From positions 1 to 31,187 of the forward strand of contig DATBKE010000221.1 in assembly GCA_036556085.1 (NCBI GenBank): a stretch of 31,187 bases of DNA, given 5' to 3'. Of this stretch, positions 22,263 to 29,227 are shown one piece after another. Positions within the stretch are counted from its first letter, which is position 1. Each line of letters starts with the position of its first letter. A model generated the notes under the pieces. That model was not told the origin of the DNA, did no database searches, and saw nothing but the letters and a program-made list of their open reading frames with translations. Source of the stretch: JACCTH01 sp036556085. GTDB lineage: Bacteria > Actinomycetota > Acidimicrobiia > Spongiisociales > ZC4RG35. The position numbers and the translations under genes were made by a program.

Positions 22263-22869
22263 TTTTCGTCCTGCCCTTCTTCATGTCACTACGAGCCTGC
22301 TTGGCTCGGTCGGCCCCGATTGCGGTCTTCACCTGCTTCTGCTCCTCGGGCGGCGGCAGGACGGCCATCATCCCCAGTGACTCGAACCAGAGCTCTCGGG
22401 CCCAGCCCATCGTGTGATAGAGGTGGTGGTCCTCCTCCTCTTCCACCTCTTCGTAGGCGGTCATGAGCACCTTGGCCCGGGTCCCTTTGTCCTCTTTCGC
22501 GATCTCGCCGATCAGCTCCCAATTGGCATGGTCTTTGGTCTCTGCATCGACGACCGCCTCGGCGGCCACCAATTGGGCAGCTGCCATGTCTCCCGCCGCC
22601 AGAGCCATTTCCATGGACTTGACCAGTGCTGCTCCCTTAGCCCGCACGATCTCGCGGCCAGGGGTCTCGGTCTCAGTGTTCATTCCGAGCTCGTCGAAGA
22701 CGCCGGTGACGATCCGAACGTGGTTCTCGGTTTCGTCGAGATACTTTTGCCACTCTTCTTTCAAATCTTCGTTGACGGCACATCGAATGGCGGCTTGATA
22801 AACCTGGACTCCGCCGAGCTCCGTCTCCAGCGCCTGATAGAGCAATTCTTCGATCTGGGCGTCCTTCAT
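22246..22869 (-). CDS. Ferritin-like diiron-fold protein
   Basis: The 207-residue helical protein carries a ferritin/rubrerythrin-like four-helix pattern with two carboxylate-rich helices. These are ELLYQALETELGGVQVYQAAI followed by YLDETENHVRIV (an ExxH pair), and AEAVVDAETKDHANWEL followed by YEEVEEEEDHHLYHTMGWARELW. The repeated Glu and ExxH positions suit a di-metal site, so a role in metal or peroxide handling is plausible; no specific function is known to me. The C-terminal 35 residues are basic and Lys-rich (KKGRTKTKASS). ATG 22869 has a good ribosome binding site on the minus strand (AGAGGAGG, 22876-22883). It overlaps the end of the PolX-like gene by 17 nt, tail to tail. Confidence 0.8.
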   Translation of the reverse strand: MKDAQIEELLYQALETELGGVQVYQAAIRCAVNEDLKEEWQKYLDETENHVRIVTGVFDELGMNTETETPGREIVRAKGAALVKSMEMALAAGDMAAAQLVAAEAVVDAETKDHANWELIGEIAKEDKGTRAKVLMTAYEEVEEEEDHHLYHTMGWARELWFESLGMMAVLPPPEEQKQVKTAIGADRAKQARSDMKKGRTKTKASS

Positions 22870-22971
22870 CGCAATCCTCCTCTAGGAAACTCCTGCCCGA
22901 TGACCTACCCACGGGCAACGCGGCTCAAACCGAGGCGGTAGAAGTTGCTATCAAGGGGTAACGATGAAGCG

Positions 22972-23157
22972 ATGACGAGGGCGAAGAAGACTACCCAGAA
23001 GGTGATTCCGGCCCCGGCTCTGGACCCGGTCGAAGAGGCGTCGAAAGAATCTTTTCCCGCTTCCGATCCCCCGCCTTGGACCCTGGGCCGCCGACCCCGT
23101 AAGAAGGAGAGCCCTAAGGGAGAACGCGAAGAAGGGTCCGCTCGGCCCGCGACATGA
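22972..23157 (+). CDS. Small protein with conserved ESFPASDPP motif
   Basis: This 61-residue protein has a basic N-terminus (MTRAKKTTQK), then DPVEEASKESFPASDPPPWT, then a basic, disordered tail. The block EAS-x-ESFPASDPP-x-W recurs in many short proteins of actinobacteria and proteobacteria, which is the main support for coding. No function is established to my knowledge. ATG 22972 gives the compact form; an in-frame TTG at 22945 would add nine residues. The ribosome binding site is weak (AAGGGG, 22953-22958, somewhat far). Its end overlaps the 3' end of the convergent topoisomerase gene by 44 nt. Confidence 0.65.
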   Translation: MTRAKKTTQKVIPAPALDPVEEASKESFPASDPPPWTLGRRPRKKESPKGEREEGSARPAT

Positions 23158-24118
23158 GTCGGCTGCCGCGGGTGCCCCGCCAGGCCTTGAGCAGTTTTCC
23201 CGAACTGAATGCGTCGGGGATCTCGGGATGTATGTACGAAGCCCGACACACGGCGCGGGTGTTGCCGAGTGCCTCCGCGGCGGCGTCGACAGCTTCAAGG
23301 ATCACCCTTTCGTCTGAATCTCCGTCGGGTGCTCCGATTCCACCCAGATAATTGGCGGCGAGAGCCGAGGCTCCCCAGGTTCGAAAGTCCTTGGCGGTGT
23401 AGTCCTCGCCGCTTGTCGTCCGTAGGTAATCGTTGATCTCATCCGAGGTGACGTTCGCCGGGCTGCCATTGTCGGAGTACGAGAAGAGCTTCTGGCCCGA
23501 CAATTCTTGGCACTTGGACACCAGGTTGGCGAGGCGGCGGCTCTTGAGCGCCACTTCCTGCTCAACTCCTCCTTTCGACTCGAACGAAAGCTTGATCGAG
23601 TCCCCGGCCACCTCGGCATGCTGGGCTTCGAGAGTGGTGAGGCCGAAGGACCCGTTCTCGTTCTCGTATCGTTTGTTCCCCACCCTGATCAGGCTCTGGT
23701 CGAGAACGGCCACCGCCAGCGCCAACACCTTCTTATGAGCCAGCCCTCGCAGGCCGAGGTCGGCTTCCACTTGCTTGCGAAGTTGGGGCAGAGCGAGACC
23801 AAACGGCTTTAGCCGCTCGAACTTGGCCTCGTCCCGGATCCGCTCCCATTCCGGGTGGTACACGTACTGCTTGCGACCAGCGGCATCGCGGCCCGTCGCC
23901 TGAATGTGTCCGTCATCGGTTGCGCAGATCCAGACTTCGGTCCAGGCCGGCGGAATGACGAGCGACTTGATACGGACCCGCGCGGTCTCTCCAACCTCGC
24001 GGCCCGAATCGTGGCGATAGGAGAAGCCCTGACCCCGCTTCCGGCGACGAATACCCGGTTCTTCGTCGGAGGAGTAGCGGAGACGAGCTCGCTCGACGAG
24101 TGAGAGCGAGTCAATCAT
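23114..24118 (-). CDS. DNA topoisomerase IB (eukaryote-like, poxvirus-type)
   Basis: The 334-residue enzyme relaxes supercoils by a 3'-phosphotyrosine intermediate. The N-terminal domain has GQGFSYRHDSGREV, SLVIPPAWTEVWI and GRDAAGRKQYVYHPEW. The catalytic domain has LIRVGNKRYENENGSFGLTTL, DFRTWGAS, and the nucleophile Tyr295 in CRASYIHPEIPDAF. Bacterial members are usually 320-380 residues, so it is complete. The frame is open upstream to 24202, but ATG 24118 fits the family's N-terminus and avoids overlap with the aldo/keto reductase gene. It shares orientation with that gene, 49 nt downstream of its stop. Confidence 0.93.
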   Translation of the reverse strand: MIDSLSLVERARLRYSSDEEPGIRRRKRGQGFSYRHDSGREVGETARVRIKSLVIPPAWTEVWICATDDGHIQATGRDAAGRKQYVYHPEWERIRDEAKFERLKPFGLALPQLRKQVEADLGLRGLAHKKVLALAVAVLDQSLIRVGNKRYENENGSFGLTTLEAQHAEVAGDSIKLSFESKGGVEQEVALKSRRLANLVSKCQELSGQKLFSYSDNGSPANVTSDEINDYLRTTSGEDYTAKDFRTWGASALAANYLGGIGAPDGDSDERVILEAVDAAAEALGNTRAVCRASYIHPEIPDAFSSGKLLKAWRGTRGSRLMSRAERTLLRVLP

Positions 24119-24167
24119 TCCGCCCCGATGTCTACCCGAGGGCTCCGCTCGCGAAACACCAGGCCCC

Positions 24168-25190
24168 CTATCCGGCGCGGCGGGACGTCTCCCACAGGTC
24201 AATCCCGAGATCGACGGCGTGACGGTCGATCTCTTTCAGCTCGGACTTCGTGAACTCCAGGTTGCGGATCGCACCCAGGCTGTCGTCGAGCTGGGCGACA
24301 CTGCTCGCCCCGATCAACGCTGACGTCACCCGCTCGTCGCGGAGGGCCCAGGCGATCGCCATCTGCGCCAGCGACTGCCCCCGGGCCTCGGCCACACCGT
24401 TCAGGGCCTTGACTCGGGCGACGGTCTGATCGGTCAGCCACCTGGCGTCGAAGCTTCCCCCGAGCTGCGCCCGAGAATCGGAAGGCCGCTCCCCCAGGTA
24501 ACGGCTCGTGGCCAGACCCTGGGCCAGGACCGAGAAAGCGATGCAGCCGACACCTTCGTCCTCCAGGGTGTCGAGGAGCTCTTTCTCGATCCAACGATTG
24601 AACAAGGAGTACGACGGCTGATGGATCAGGAGGGGAACCCCCATCTCTCGCAGAAGTGCGGCCGCTTCCCGGGTCTTGCCCGGGGAGTAGGAGGAGACAC
24701 CGGCGTAAAGCGCCTTCCCCTGGCGTACCACGTCGGCGAGGGCACCGACTGTCTCCTCGAGCGGGGTCTCAGGGTCATACCGGTGCGAATAGAAGATGTC
24801 GACGTAATCGAGGCCCAACCGCCTGAGACTCTGATCCAGGCTGGCGATCAAATACTTGCGGGAGCCGCCGATTCCAAATGGACCTGGCCACATGTCATAG
24901 CCGGCCTTGGTCGAAATCAAGAGCTCGTCCCGATGCTTCCCCAACCCATCCTGCAGAACCCTTCCGAAGACCTCCTCCGCGTACCCGTAAGGAGGCCCGT
25001 AGTTGTTAGCCAAGTCGAAGTGGAAGACGCCGGCCTCGAAGGCCTGCAGGATCATCTCCCGCGAGCTCTCATAAGGGCGCTCGTTGCCAAAGTTCTGCCA
25101 TAGCCCGAGGGTGATGGCTGGAAGCATCACCCCGCTCCGACCGCAGCGCCGCTGGGGCATTCTCTGGTAGCGATCGGTCGAGCCGATCAA
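24168..25190 (-). CDS. gpr: Aldo/keto reductase, YghZ/Gpr type
   Basis: This 340-residue NADPH-dependent reductase is close along its length to E. coli YghZ (Gpr), which reduces L-glyceraldehyde 3-phosphate and methylglyoxal. Shared stretches include HFDLANNYGPPYG, ELLISTKAGYDMWPGPFG, GGSRKYLIASLDQSLRRLG, VDIFYSHRYDP and VLAQGLATSRYL. The catalytic tetrad (Asp and Tyr in FDLANNYG, Lys in STKAGY, His in YSHRYD) is present. The TTG start at 25190 gives an N-terminus that lines up with the relative (STDRYQRMPQRRCGRSG); ATG 25160 is the alternative. A role in detoxifying reactive aldehydes is likely. Confidence 0.92.
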   Translation of the reverse strand: MIGSTDRYQRMPQRRCGRSGVMLPAITLGLWQNFGNERPYESSREMILQAFEAGVFHFDLANNYGPPYGYAEEVFGRVLQDGLGKHRDELLISTKAGYDMWPGPFGIGGSRKYLIASLDQSLRRLGLDYVDIFYSHRYDPETPLEETVGALADVVRQGKALYAGVSSYSPGKTREAAALLREMGVPLLIHQPSYSLFNRWIEKELLDTLEDEGVGCIAFSVLAQGLATSRYLGERPSDSRAQLGGSFDARWLTDQTVARVKALNGVAEARGQSLAQMAIAWALRDERVTSALIGASSVAQLDDSLGAIRNLEFTKSELKEIDRHAVDLGIDLWETSRRAG

Positions 25191-25267
25191 GACAGTCTCT
25201 CCATGACGCCGAATCTATTAGCGCTTCGGCTGGATGCGTTTCTGGCGATGCCGATACCATCGCTGCC

Positions 25268-26524
25268 ATGGAGGCGGCGGAGCTCTCTCGCCTGATCTAC
25301 CGGCGGCTGGTTGACCTGTCCCCTGGTCCACCACCTGCCCTTCGTCTCTGGACCGGTGAACGAATCGGACCGGAGGACTCGGCGGCGACTTTGGTTCTTA
25401 AGCATCCAGGAGCTTGGCGGGCGCTTCTCGTTCCCCCCGACAATCTCACCGCGGCCGAGGCCTACCTCTATGACGATGTCGACGTGGAAGGCGACATGGT
25501 GGCCTTGATGGAATTCCTGGGGGGCCTCGAGGACGCTTCCCGGCGCTGGATAGCGCTGACGAGCCTCATGGGGCTGGCTCGGCGGCTGCCCGGGGAGCTG
25601 CGCCGCAATCGCCCTTCCCGTCCAACCATGGGAGCAGCTGGGGTTCACAGCTTGGGACGCGATGAGCGAGCGGTGACCTTCCACTACGACACCGGGAACG
25701 AATTCTTCGAACTCTTCCTCGATCCGCTGATGATCTATTCGTGTGGCGATTTCCTCGACCCAGCCGAGTCCCTATCCATCGCCCAGGAACGAAAGCTCGA
25801 CCTCATCTGTCGCAAGCTCGAGCTCGGACCCGGCCAACGCTTTCTCGACGTTGGTTGTGGATGGGGTGGTCTGGTGGTCCACGCCGCCTCTCGGTATGGG
25901 GTCCAGGCCACCGGCGTCACCTTGAGCGAGCCACAGGCGGCGTTAGCCGAGCTCCGGGCAAAGGAGGCTGGGGTCGAGGATTTGGTGACCATCGTTCGTG
26001 GCGACTACCGCAGCCTCGACGGAACCTACGACGCCATCGCGTCGGTGGGTATGTTCGAACACGTCGGCCGGGCGCGGCTGCCGGAGTACTTCGGCGTACT
26101 CTCCAGTCGGCTGGTTCCCGGCGGCCAGCTGCTCAACCACGGGATCGTCACCCGTCGACGAGGTTTCTCGCTTCGCCGCCCGACCTTCATCAGCACGTAC
26201 GTCTTTCCCGATTCACAGTTGGTGCCCGTGGAGGACGTGACGGGTGCCGCCGAACGCGCCGGGTTTGAGTTGCGAGATGCCGAGTCGCTTCGGGCTTCCT
26301 ATGCCCTAACTCTGCGCCACTGGGTCTCCAACCTCGAGGCCAAAGCCAGGGAAGCCATCGACCTAGTGGGTGAGCGAACATACCGAATCTGGCGGCTCTA
26401 CATGGCCGGCTCGGTGCAGGCGTTCGAACGGGGCCACATTTCGATCTTCCAGCTTCTTCTCTCCGACCCGAACCGTCCCTGGACGTTTGGCCGCCGCCGT
26501 CTACTGGCCTCCGACGACCTCTGA
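25268..26524 (+). CDS. cfa: Cyclopropane-fatty-acyl-phospholipid synthase family methyltransferase
   Basis: The 418-residue protein has an N-terminal lipid-contacting domain (about 1-125; LKHPGAWRALLVPPDNLTAAEAYLYDDVDVEGD). The C-terminal SAM methyltransferase has the CFA hallmarks HYDTGNEFFELFLDPLMIYSCGDF, SAM site LDVGCGWGGLVVHAA, IVRGDYRSLDG and ASVGMFEHVG. These enzymes transfer a methylene or methyl group from SAM to double bonds of membrane phospholipid acyl chains. Distinguishing cyclopropanation from methyl-branching activity (as in tuberculostearate synthesis) is not possible here. ATG 25268 has no strong ribosome binding site. It is divergent from the aldo/keto reductase, with 77 nt between. 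Confidence 0.92.
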   Translation: MEAAELSRLIYRRLVDLSPGPPPALRLWTGERIGPEDSAATLVLKHPGAWRALLVPPDNLTAAEAYLYDDVDVEGDMVALMEFLGGLEDASRRWIALTSLMGLARRLPGELRRNRPSRPTMGAAGVHSLGRDERAVTFHYDTGNEFFELFLDPLMIYSCGDFLDPAESLSIAQERKLDLICRKLELGPGQRFLDVGCGWGGLVVHAASRYGVQATGVTLSEPQAALAELRAKEAGVEDLVTIVRGDYRSLDGTYDAIASVGMFEHVGRARLPEYFGVLSSRLVPGGQLLNHGIVTRRRGFSLRRPTFISTYVFPDSQLVPVEDVTGAAERAGFELRDAESLRASYALTLRHWVSNLEAKAREAIDLVGERTYRIWRLYMAGSVQAFERGHISIFQLLLSDPNRPWTFGRRRLLASDDL

Positions 26525-26606
26525 CGGTCAATTACCCTTTGTCCGGTTGCTCTGGGGGCACTAAGCCATTACGGAGCGACCCAACCTGAAAATGGAGGAC
26601 ATTGAA

Positions 26607-27473
26607 ATGAAGCCTGCCAGCAAGCTCTGGCTTGTGGTACTTGTCCTGGCTCTCGTGGCTGCCGCGTGTGGCGGCGGGACCAGCGGAACAACGGCCGAGG
26701 GCGTCGACACTACCGGCGCCGGAACGGGTACCACTGCGGCGTCCACAGGCGAGCTCCCTGACCTGGGGGGTCAGACTGTCACCGTCGCTGTCGAGAATGC
26801 CTATCTCCCGTTCAACTACATCGATCCCACTACGGGCGACCCAGCCGGCTGGGACTATGACGCCCTGGGAGAGATATGCAGTCGGCTCAACTGCACACCA
26901 GAGTTCGAGGCCACCGGCTGGGAAGGAATGATCATTGCTGTGGCGGAGGGCCAATTCGACATGGCCGCCGACGGGATCACGATCACGGAAGAGCGAGCCC
27001 AGCAGGTCGATTTCTCGGATGGCTACATCTCGGTCGAGCAGCGCCTCCTCACTCGTCTCGACGAGGACCGGTTCGCCACCTTGGAGGAGTTTGAAGCAGG
27101 GGACTTTGTCGTCGGGACTCAGACCGGCACGACCAACTTTGAAACGGCCAGTGCCGCCTATGGCGAAGACCGGATCGTCGCGTTTTCCGACTTTCCTCTC
27201 GCCATCCAGGCACTGATCGCCGGAGATGTCGATGCCGTGATAATCGACGACACCGCTGGTGTCGGCTACCAGGGTGAAAACGCCGACCAGCTGAAACTCC
27301 TGGAAGGCTCGCTTGCCTCCGATCAACTTGGGTTCATCTTCCCCAAGGGCTCAGAGCTAGTCGCTCCATTTAACGCGGCGCTGGCGGCGATGGAGGCAGA
27401 CGGGACCATGGACGAGCTTGCCGAGAAGTTCTTCTCCGACGCCTTCACTATTACCTACGACGACCTGGAATAG
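26607..27473 (+). CDS. Polar amino acid ABC transporter substrate-binding lipoprotein
   Basis: The 288-residue SBP_bac_3-type protein has a lipoprotein signal (KPASKLWLVVLVLALVAAAC, lipobox VAAAC) and a Thr/Gly-rich linker. The binding domain includes VAVENAYLPFNYIDP, WDYDALGEICSRLN, GWEGMIIAVAEGQFDMAADGITITEERAQQVDFSDGY and VGTQTGTTNFE. The ITITEERAQQVDFS stretch is typical for amino-acid-binding members; the specific amino acid cannot be told. ATG 26607 is chosen because GGAGGA (26594-26599) sits 7 nt upstream. A terminator hairpin between it and the permease would keep binding protein in excess over the membrane parts. Confidence 0.92.
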   Translation: MKPASKLWLVVLVLALVAAACGGGTSGTTAEGVDTTGAGTGTTAASTGELPDLGGQTVTVAVENAYLPFNYIDPTTGDPAGWDYDALGEICSRLNCTPEFEATGWEGMIIAVAEGQFDMAADGITITEERAQQVDFSDGYISVEQRLLTRLDEDRFATLEEFEAGDFVVGTQTGTTNFETASAAYGEDRIVAFSDFPLAIQALIAGDVDAVIIDDTAGVGYQGENADQLKLLEGSLASDQLGFIFPKGSELVAPFNAALAAMEADGTMDELAEKFFSDAFTITYDDLE

Positions 27474-27494
27474 ATTCGCCGTCCGAACACGCTT

Positions 27495-27530
27495 GAGAAC
27501 GCCGGGCTCTCGCCCGGCGTTCTCTGTTTG
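27495..27530 (+). terminator. Terminator/attenuator hairpin between binding protein and permease genes
   Basis: GAGAACGCCGGGC (27495-27507), loop TCTC, and exact reverse complement GCCCGGCGTTCTC (27512-27524) are followed by TGTTTG. The 13-bp GC-rich stem with a short T-containing tail is a good intrinsic terminator, 21 nt after the stop. Partial read-through would supply the two downstream genes. Confidence 0.75.
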
Positions 27531-27542
27531 AATGCTTCAGCC

Positions 27543-28367
27543 ATGTCCGTGCCCAGCCAGCAAGATCAAGCTGTCGGTGCGCCTGTTAGGACTCTGGGTG
27601 ATCCGCACGCCGAAGCGGTGTTTCGGATCGAGAAGGGCCGGTTTCCTTACTGGTTAGTCCTATTGGTGCTGATTCTCGGCTACATGGGCTATCTGACCTT
27701 CTTTTCACCTCGGTTTGCAGGAGCTCGAGGTGCGATCGTTCCTGGACTCTTCATCACCATTCGGGCCACGCTCATCGCCTTCGGGCTGGCCGTGGTCATC
27801 GGACTGATCACCGGGCTTGGTCGCGTCTCCAGCAATACCGTTTTCCGAACTCTCGCAACGACCTACATCGAGTTCATCCGTGGCGTGCCAATGCTGGTTC
27901 TCATCTTCATGGTGGCCCTGGTCATCGTTCCGCTGGTGTCCGAAGCCGTCGGCATGCCTAACCGGTTGCCGCAGGAGGCGCGGGCCATAGTCGCCTTGGC
28001 ATTGATCTATGGCGGGTATATCGCCGAGGTGTTTCGGGCGGGTGTCGAGTCGGTTCACCCCGGGCAGATGGAGGCCAGCCGTTCGCTGGGCATGACCAAA
28101 GGCGCTTCCATGCGACATGTGGTGCTACCTCAGGCAGTTCGAAACGTACTGCCCGCATTGGGAAACGACTTCATCTCGATGTTGAAAGACTCCTCTTTGC
28201 TCTCGGTTCTTGGCGTCACTGAGATCACGCAAGAGGCGAGGCTCTTTTCCAACAGCACCTTCCAATTTCGCGAGGGATTCCTTGTGCTCACGTTCCTCTA
28301 CCTGAGCATGACATTGGTGCTCTCTTTGCTCGTGGGTTGGCTTGGCCGCAGGCTCGAACGTGGTTGA
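27543..28367 (+). CDS. Amino acid ABC transporter permease
   Basis: The 274-residue HisM/GlnP-type permease has about five membrane helices after a 35-residue cytoplasmic N-terminus. The first is around residues 38-56 (WLVLLVLILGYMGYLTFF). The His/Glu/Gln TRAP-like core ITIRATLIAFGLAVVIGLITGLGRVS and FIRGVPMLV are present. The EAA motif is EASRSLGMTKGASMRHVVLPQAVRNVLPALGN, followed by KDSSLLSVLGVTEIT. ATG 27543 is preferred over TTG 27528, which lies in the terminator tail. The 3' end overlaps the ATPase gene by 8 nt. Only one permease gene is present, so the channel is presumably a homodimer. Confidence 0.93.
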   Translation: MSVPSQQDQAVGAPVRTLGDPHAEAVFRIEKGRFPYWLVLLVLILGYMGYLTFFSPRFAGARGAIVPGLFITIRATLIAFGLAVVIGLITGLGRVSSNTVFRTLATTYIEFIRGVPMLVLIFMVALVIVPLVSEAVGMPNRLPQEARAIVALALIYGGYIAEVFRAGVESVHPGQMEASRSLGMTKGASMRHVVLPQAVRNVLPALGNDFISMLKDSSLLSVLGVTEITQEARLFSNSTFQFREGFLVLTFLYLSMTLVLSLLVGWLGRRLERG

Positions 28368-29112
28368 CGAACGCGCACCTGCAGAAGATCGCATCGTCGT
28401 CGAACGTCTTCATAAGTATTTCGGCCCAGTCAAGGCTGTAGACGATGTGACCATGCGCGTCAAGGTCGGTGAGGTCATGGTGATCGTCGGTCCTTCCGGG
28501 TCGGGCAAGTCAACCTTGCTGCGCTGCCTCAATCATCTCGAAGTGCCCACGAGCGGGGCGGTGTATTTGGATGGTGTTCATCTCGAGGATCCTTCCACCG
28601 ACATCAACCAGGTGCGTCGGGAAGTGGGGATGGTCTTCCAGCAGTTCAATCTCTTTCCCCATCTGACCGTCCTCGACAACCTCACACTGGCCCAGCGCAA
28701 AGTAAGGGGTCGATCAAAAGAAGAGGCGGAAGAGATTGCTCATCAGCAGTTGCGACGGGTTGGCATCCCCGAAAAGGCGGATATGAAGCCAAGCCAGCTC
28801 TCGGGCGGTCAGCAGCAAAGGGTGGCTATCGCCCGATCCCTTGCGATGAATCCCAAGGTCATGCTTTTCGATGAGCCCACGTCGGCGCTCGATCCAGAGA
28901 TGATCAAGGAGGTGCTCGATGTGATGCTCGAACTCGCCTCCTCTGGCATGACGATGGTGGTGGTCAGCCACGAGATGGGTTTCGCCCGACAGGTGGGCTC
29001 GCACCTGGTAATGATGGACGAAGGTCGAGTGGTGGAAGAAGGACCGGCTGCCCAGGTGTTCGCCAACCCGCAGAACCAGAGGACCAAGGACTTCTTCTCG
29101 AAGATCCTTTGA
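28360..29112 (+). CDS. Amino acid ABC transporter ATP-binding protein (GlnQ/HisP type)
   Basis: The 250-residue ABC ATPase has Walker A GPSGSGKST, Q-loop GMVFQQFNLFPHLTVLDN (GlnQ/HisP hallmark), signature LSGGQQQR, Walker B VMLFDEPTSALDP and switch His in VVSHEMGFARQV. GTG 28360 overlaps the permease stop by 8 nt and gives the usual N-terminus; TTG 28342 would add six residues. The stop (TGA, 29110-29112) is directly followed by the second heptad repeat element. Confidence 0.94.
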   Translation: MVDERAPAEDRIVVERLHKYFGPVKAVDDVTMRVKVGEVMVIVGPSGSGKSTLLRCLNHLEVPTSGAVYLDGVHLEDPSTDINQVRREVGMVFQQFNLFPHLTVLDNLTLAQRKVRGRSKEEAEEIAHQQLRRVGIPEKADMKPSQLSGGQQQRVAIARSLAMNPKVMLFDEPTSALDPEMIKEVLDVMLELASSGMTMVVVSHEMGFARQVGSHLVMMDEGRVVEEGPAAQVFANPQNQRTKDFFSKIL

Positions 29113-29215
29113 GACAAAAGACGAAAGACCAAAGACCGCAGGTTCCGGCTCAGGTCTGAGTCTCTTGTCTCTTGTCTTCTATCTCTTGTCTTCTGTCTGA
29201 TGTCTGATGTCTCCT
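29113..29215. repeat. Heptanucleotide inverted-repeat element, copy 2
   Basis: The element begins right after the ATPase stop. Its first 24 bases (29113-29136: GAC, AAAAGAC, GAAAGAC, CAAAGAC) are identical to bases 8333-8356 of copy 1. A 23-nt spacer follows with a small CTCAG-GT-CTGAG hairpin (29149-29160). Eight 7-nt units of the opposite sense come next (29160-29215): GTCTCTT twice, GTCTTCT, ATCTCTT, GTCTTCT, GTCTGAT twice, GTCTCCT. The left arm is shorter than in copy 1 (three units against ten). The right arm runs into the dxs start region and supplies an in-frame ATG (29207). Confidence 0.88.
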
Positions 29216-29227
29216 AGGCTGTCCTCC

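Noticed and set aside
22905..23298. Minus-strand frames of 114-115 residues over the ESFPASDPP gene
   Set aside because: They are antisense to the conserved motif-bearing frame and overlap the topoisomerase end; no domain is seen.
24119..24202. N-terminal extension of topoisomerase IB to 24202
   Set aside because: The added 28 residues are not family-like and would overlap the aldo/keto reductase gene; ATG 24118 fits better.
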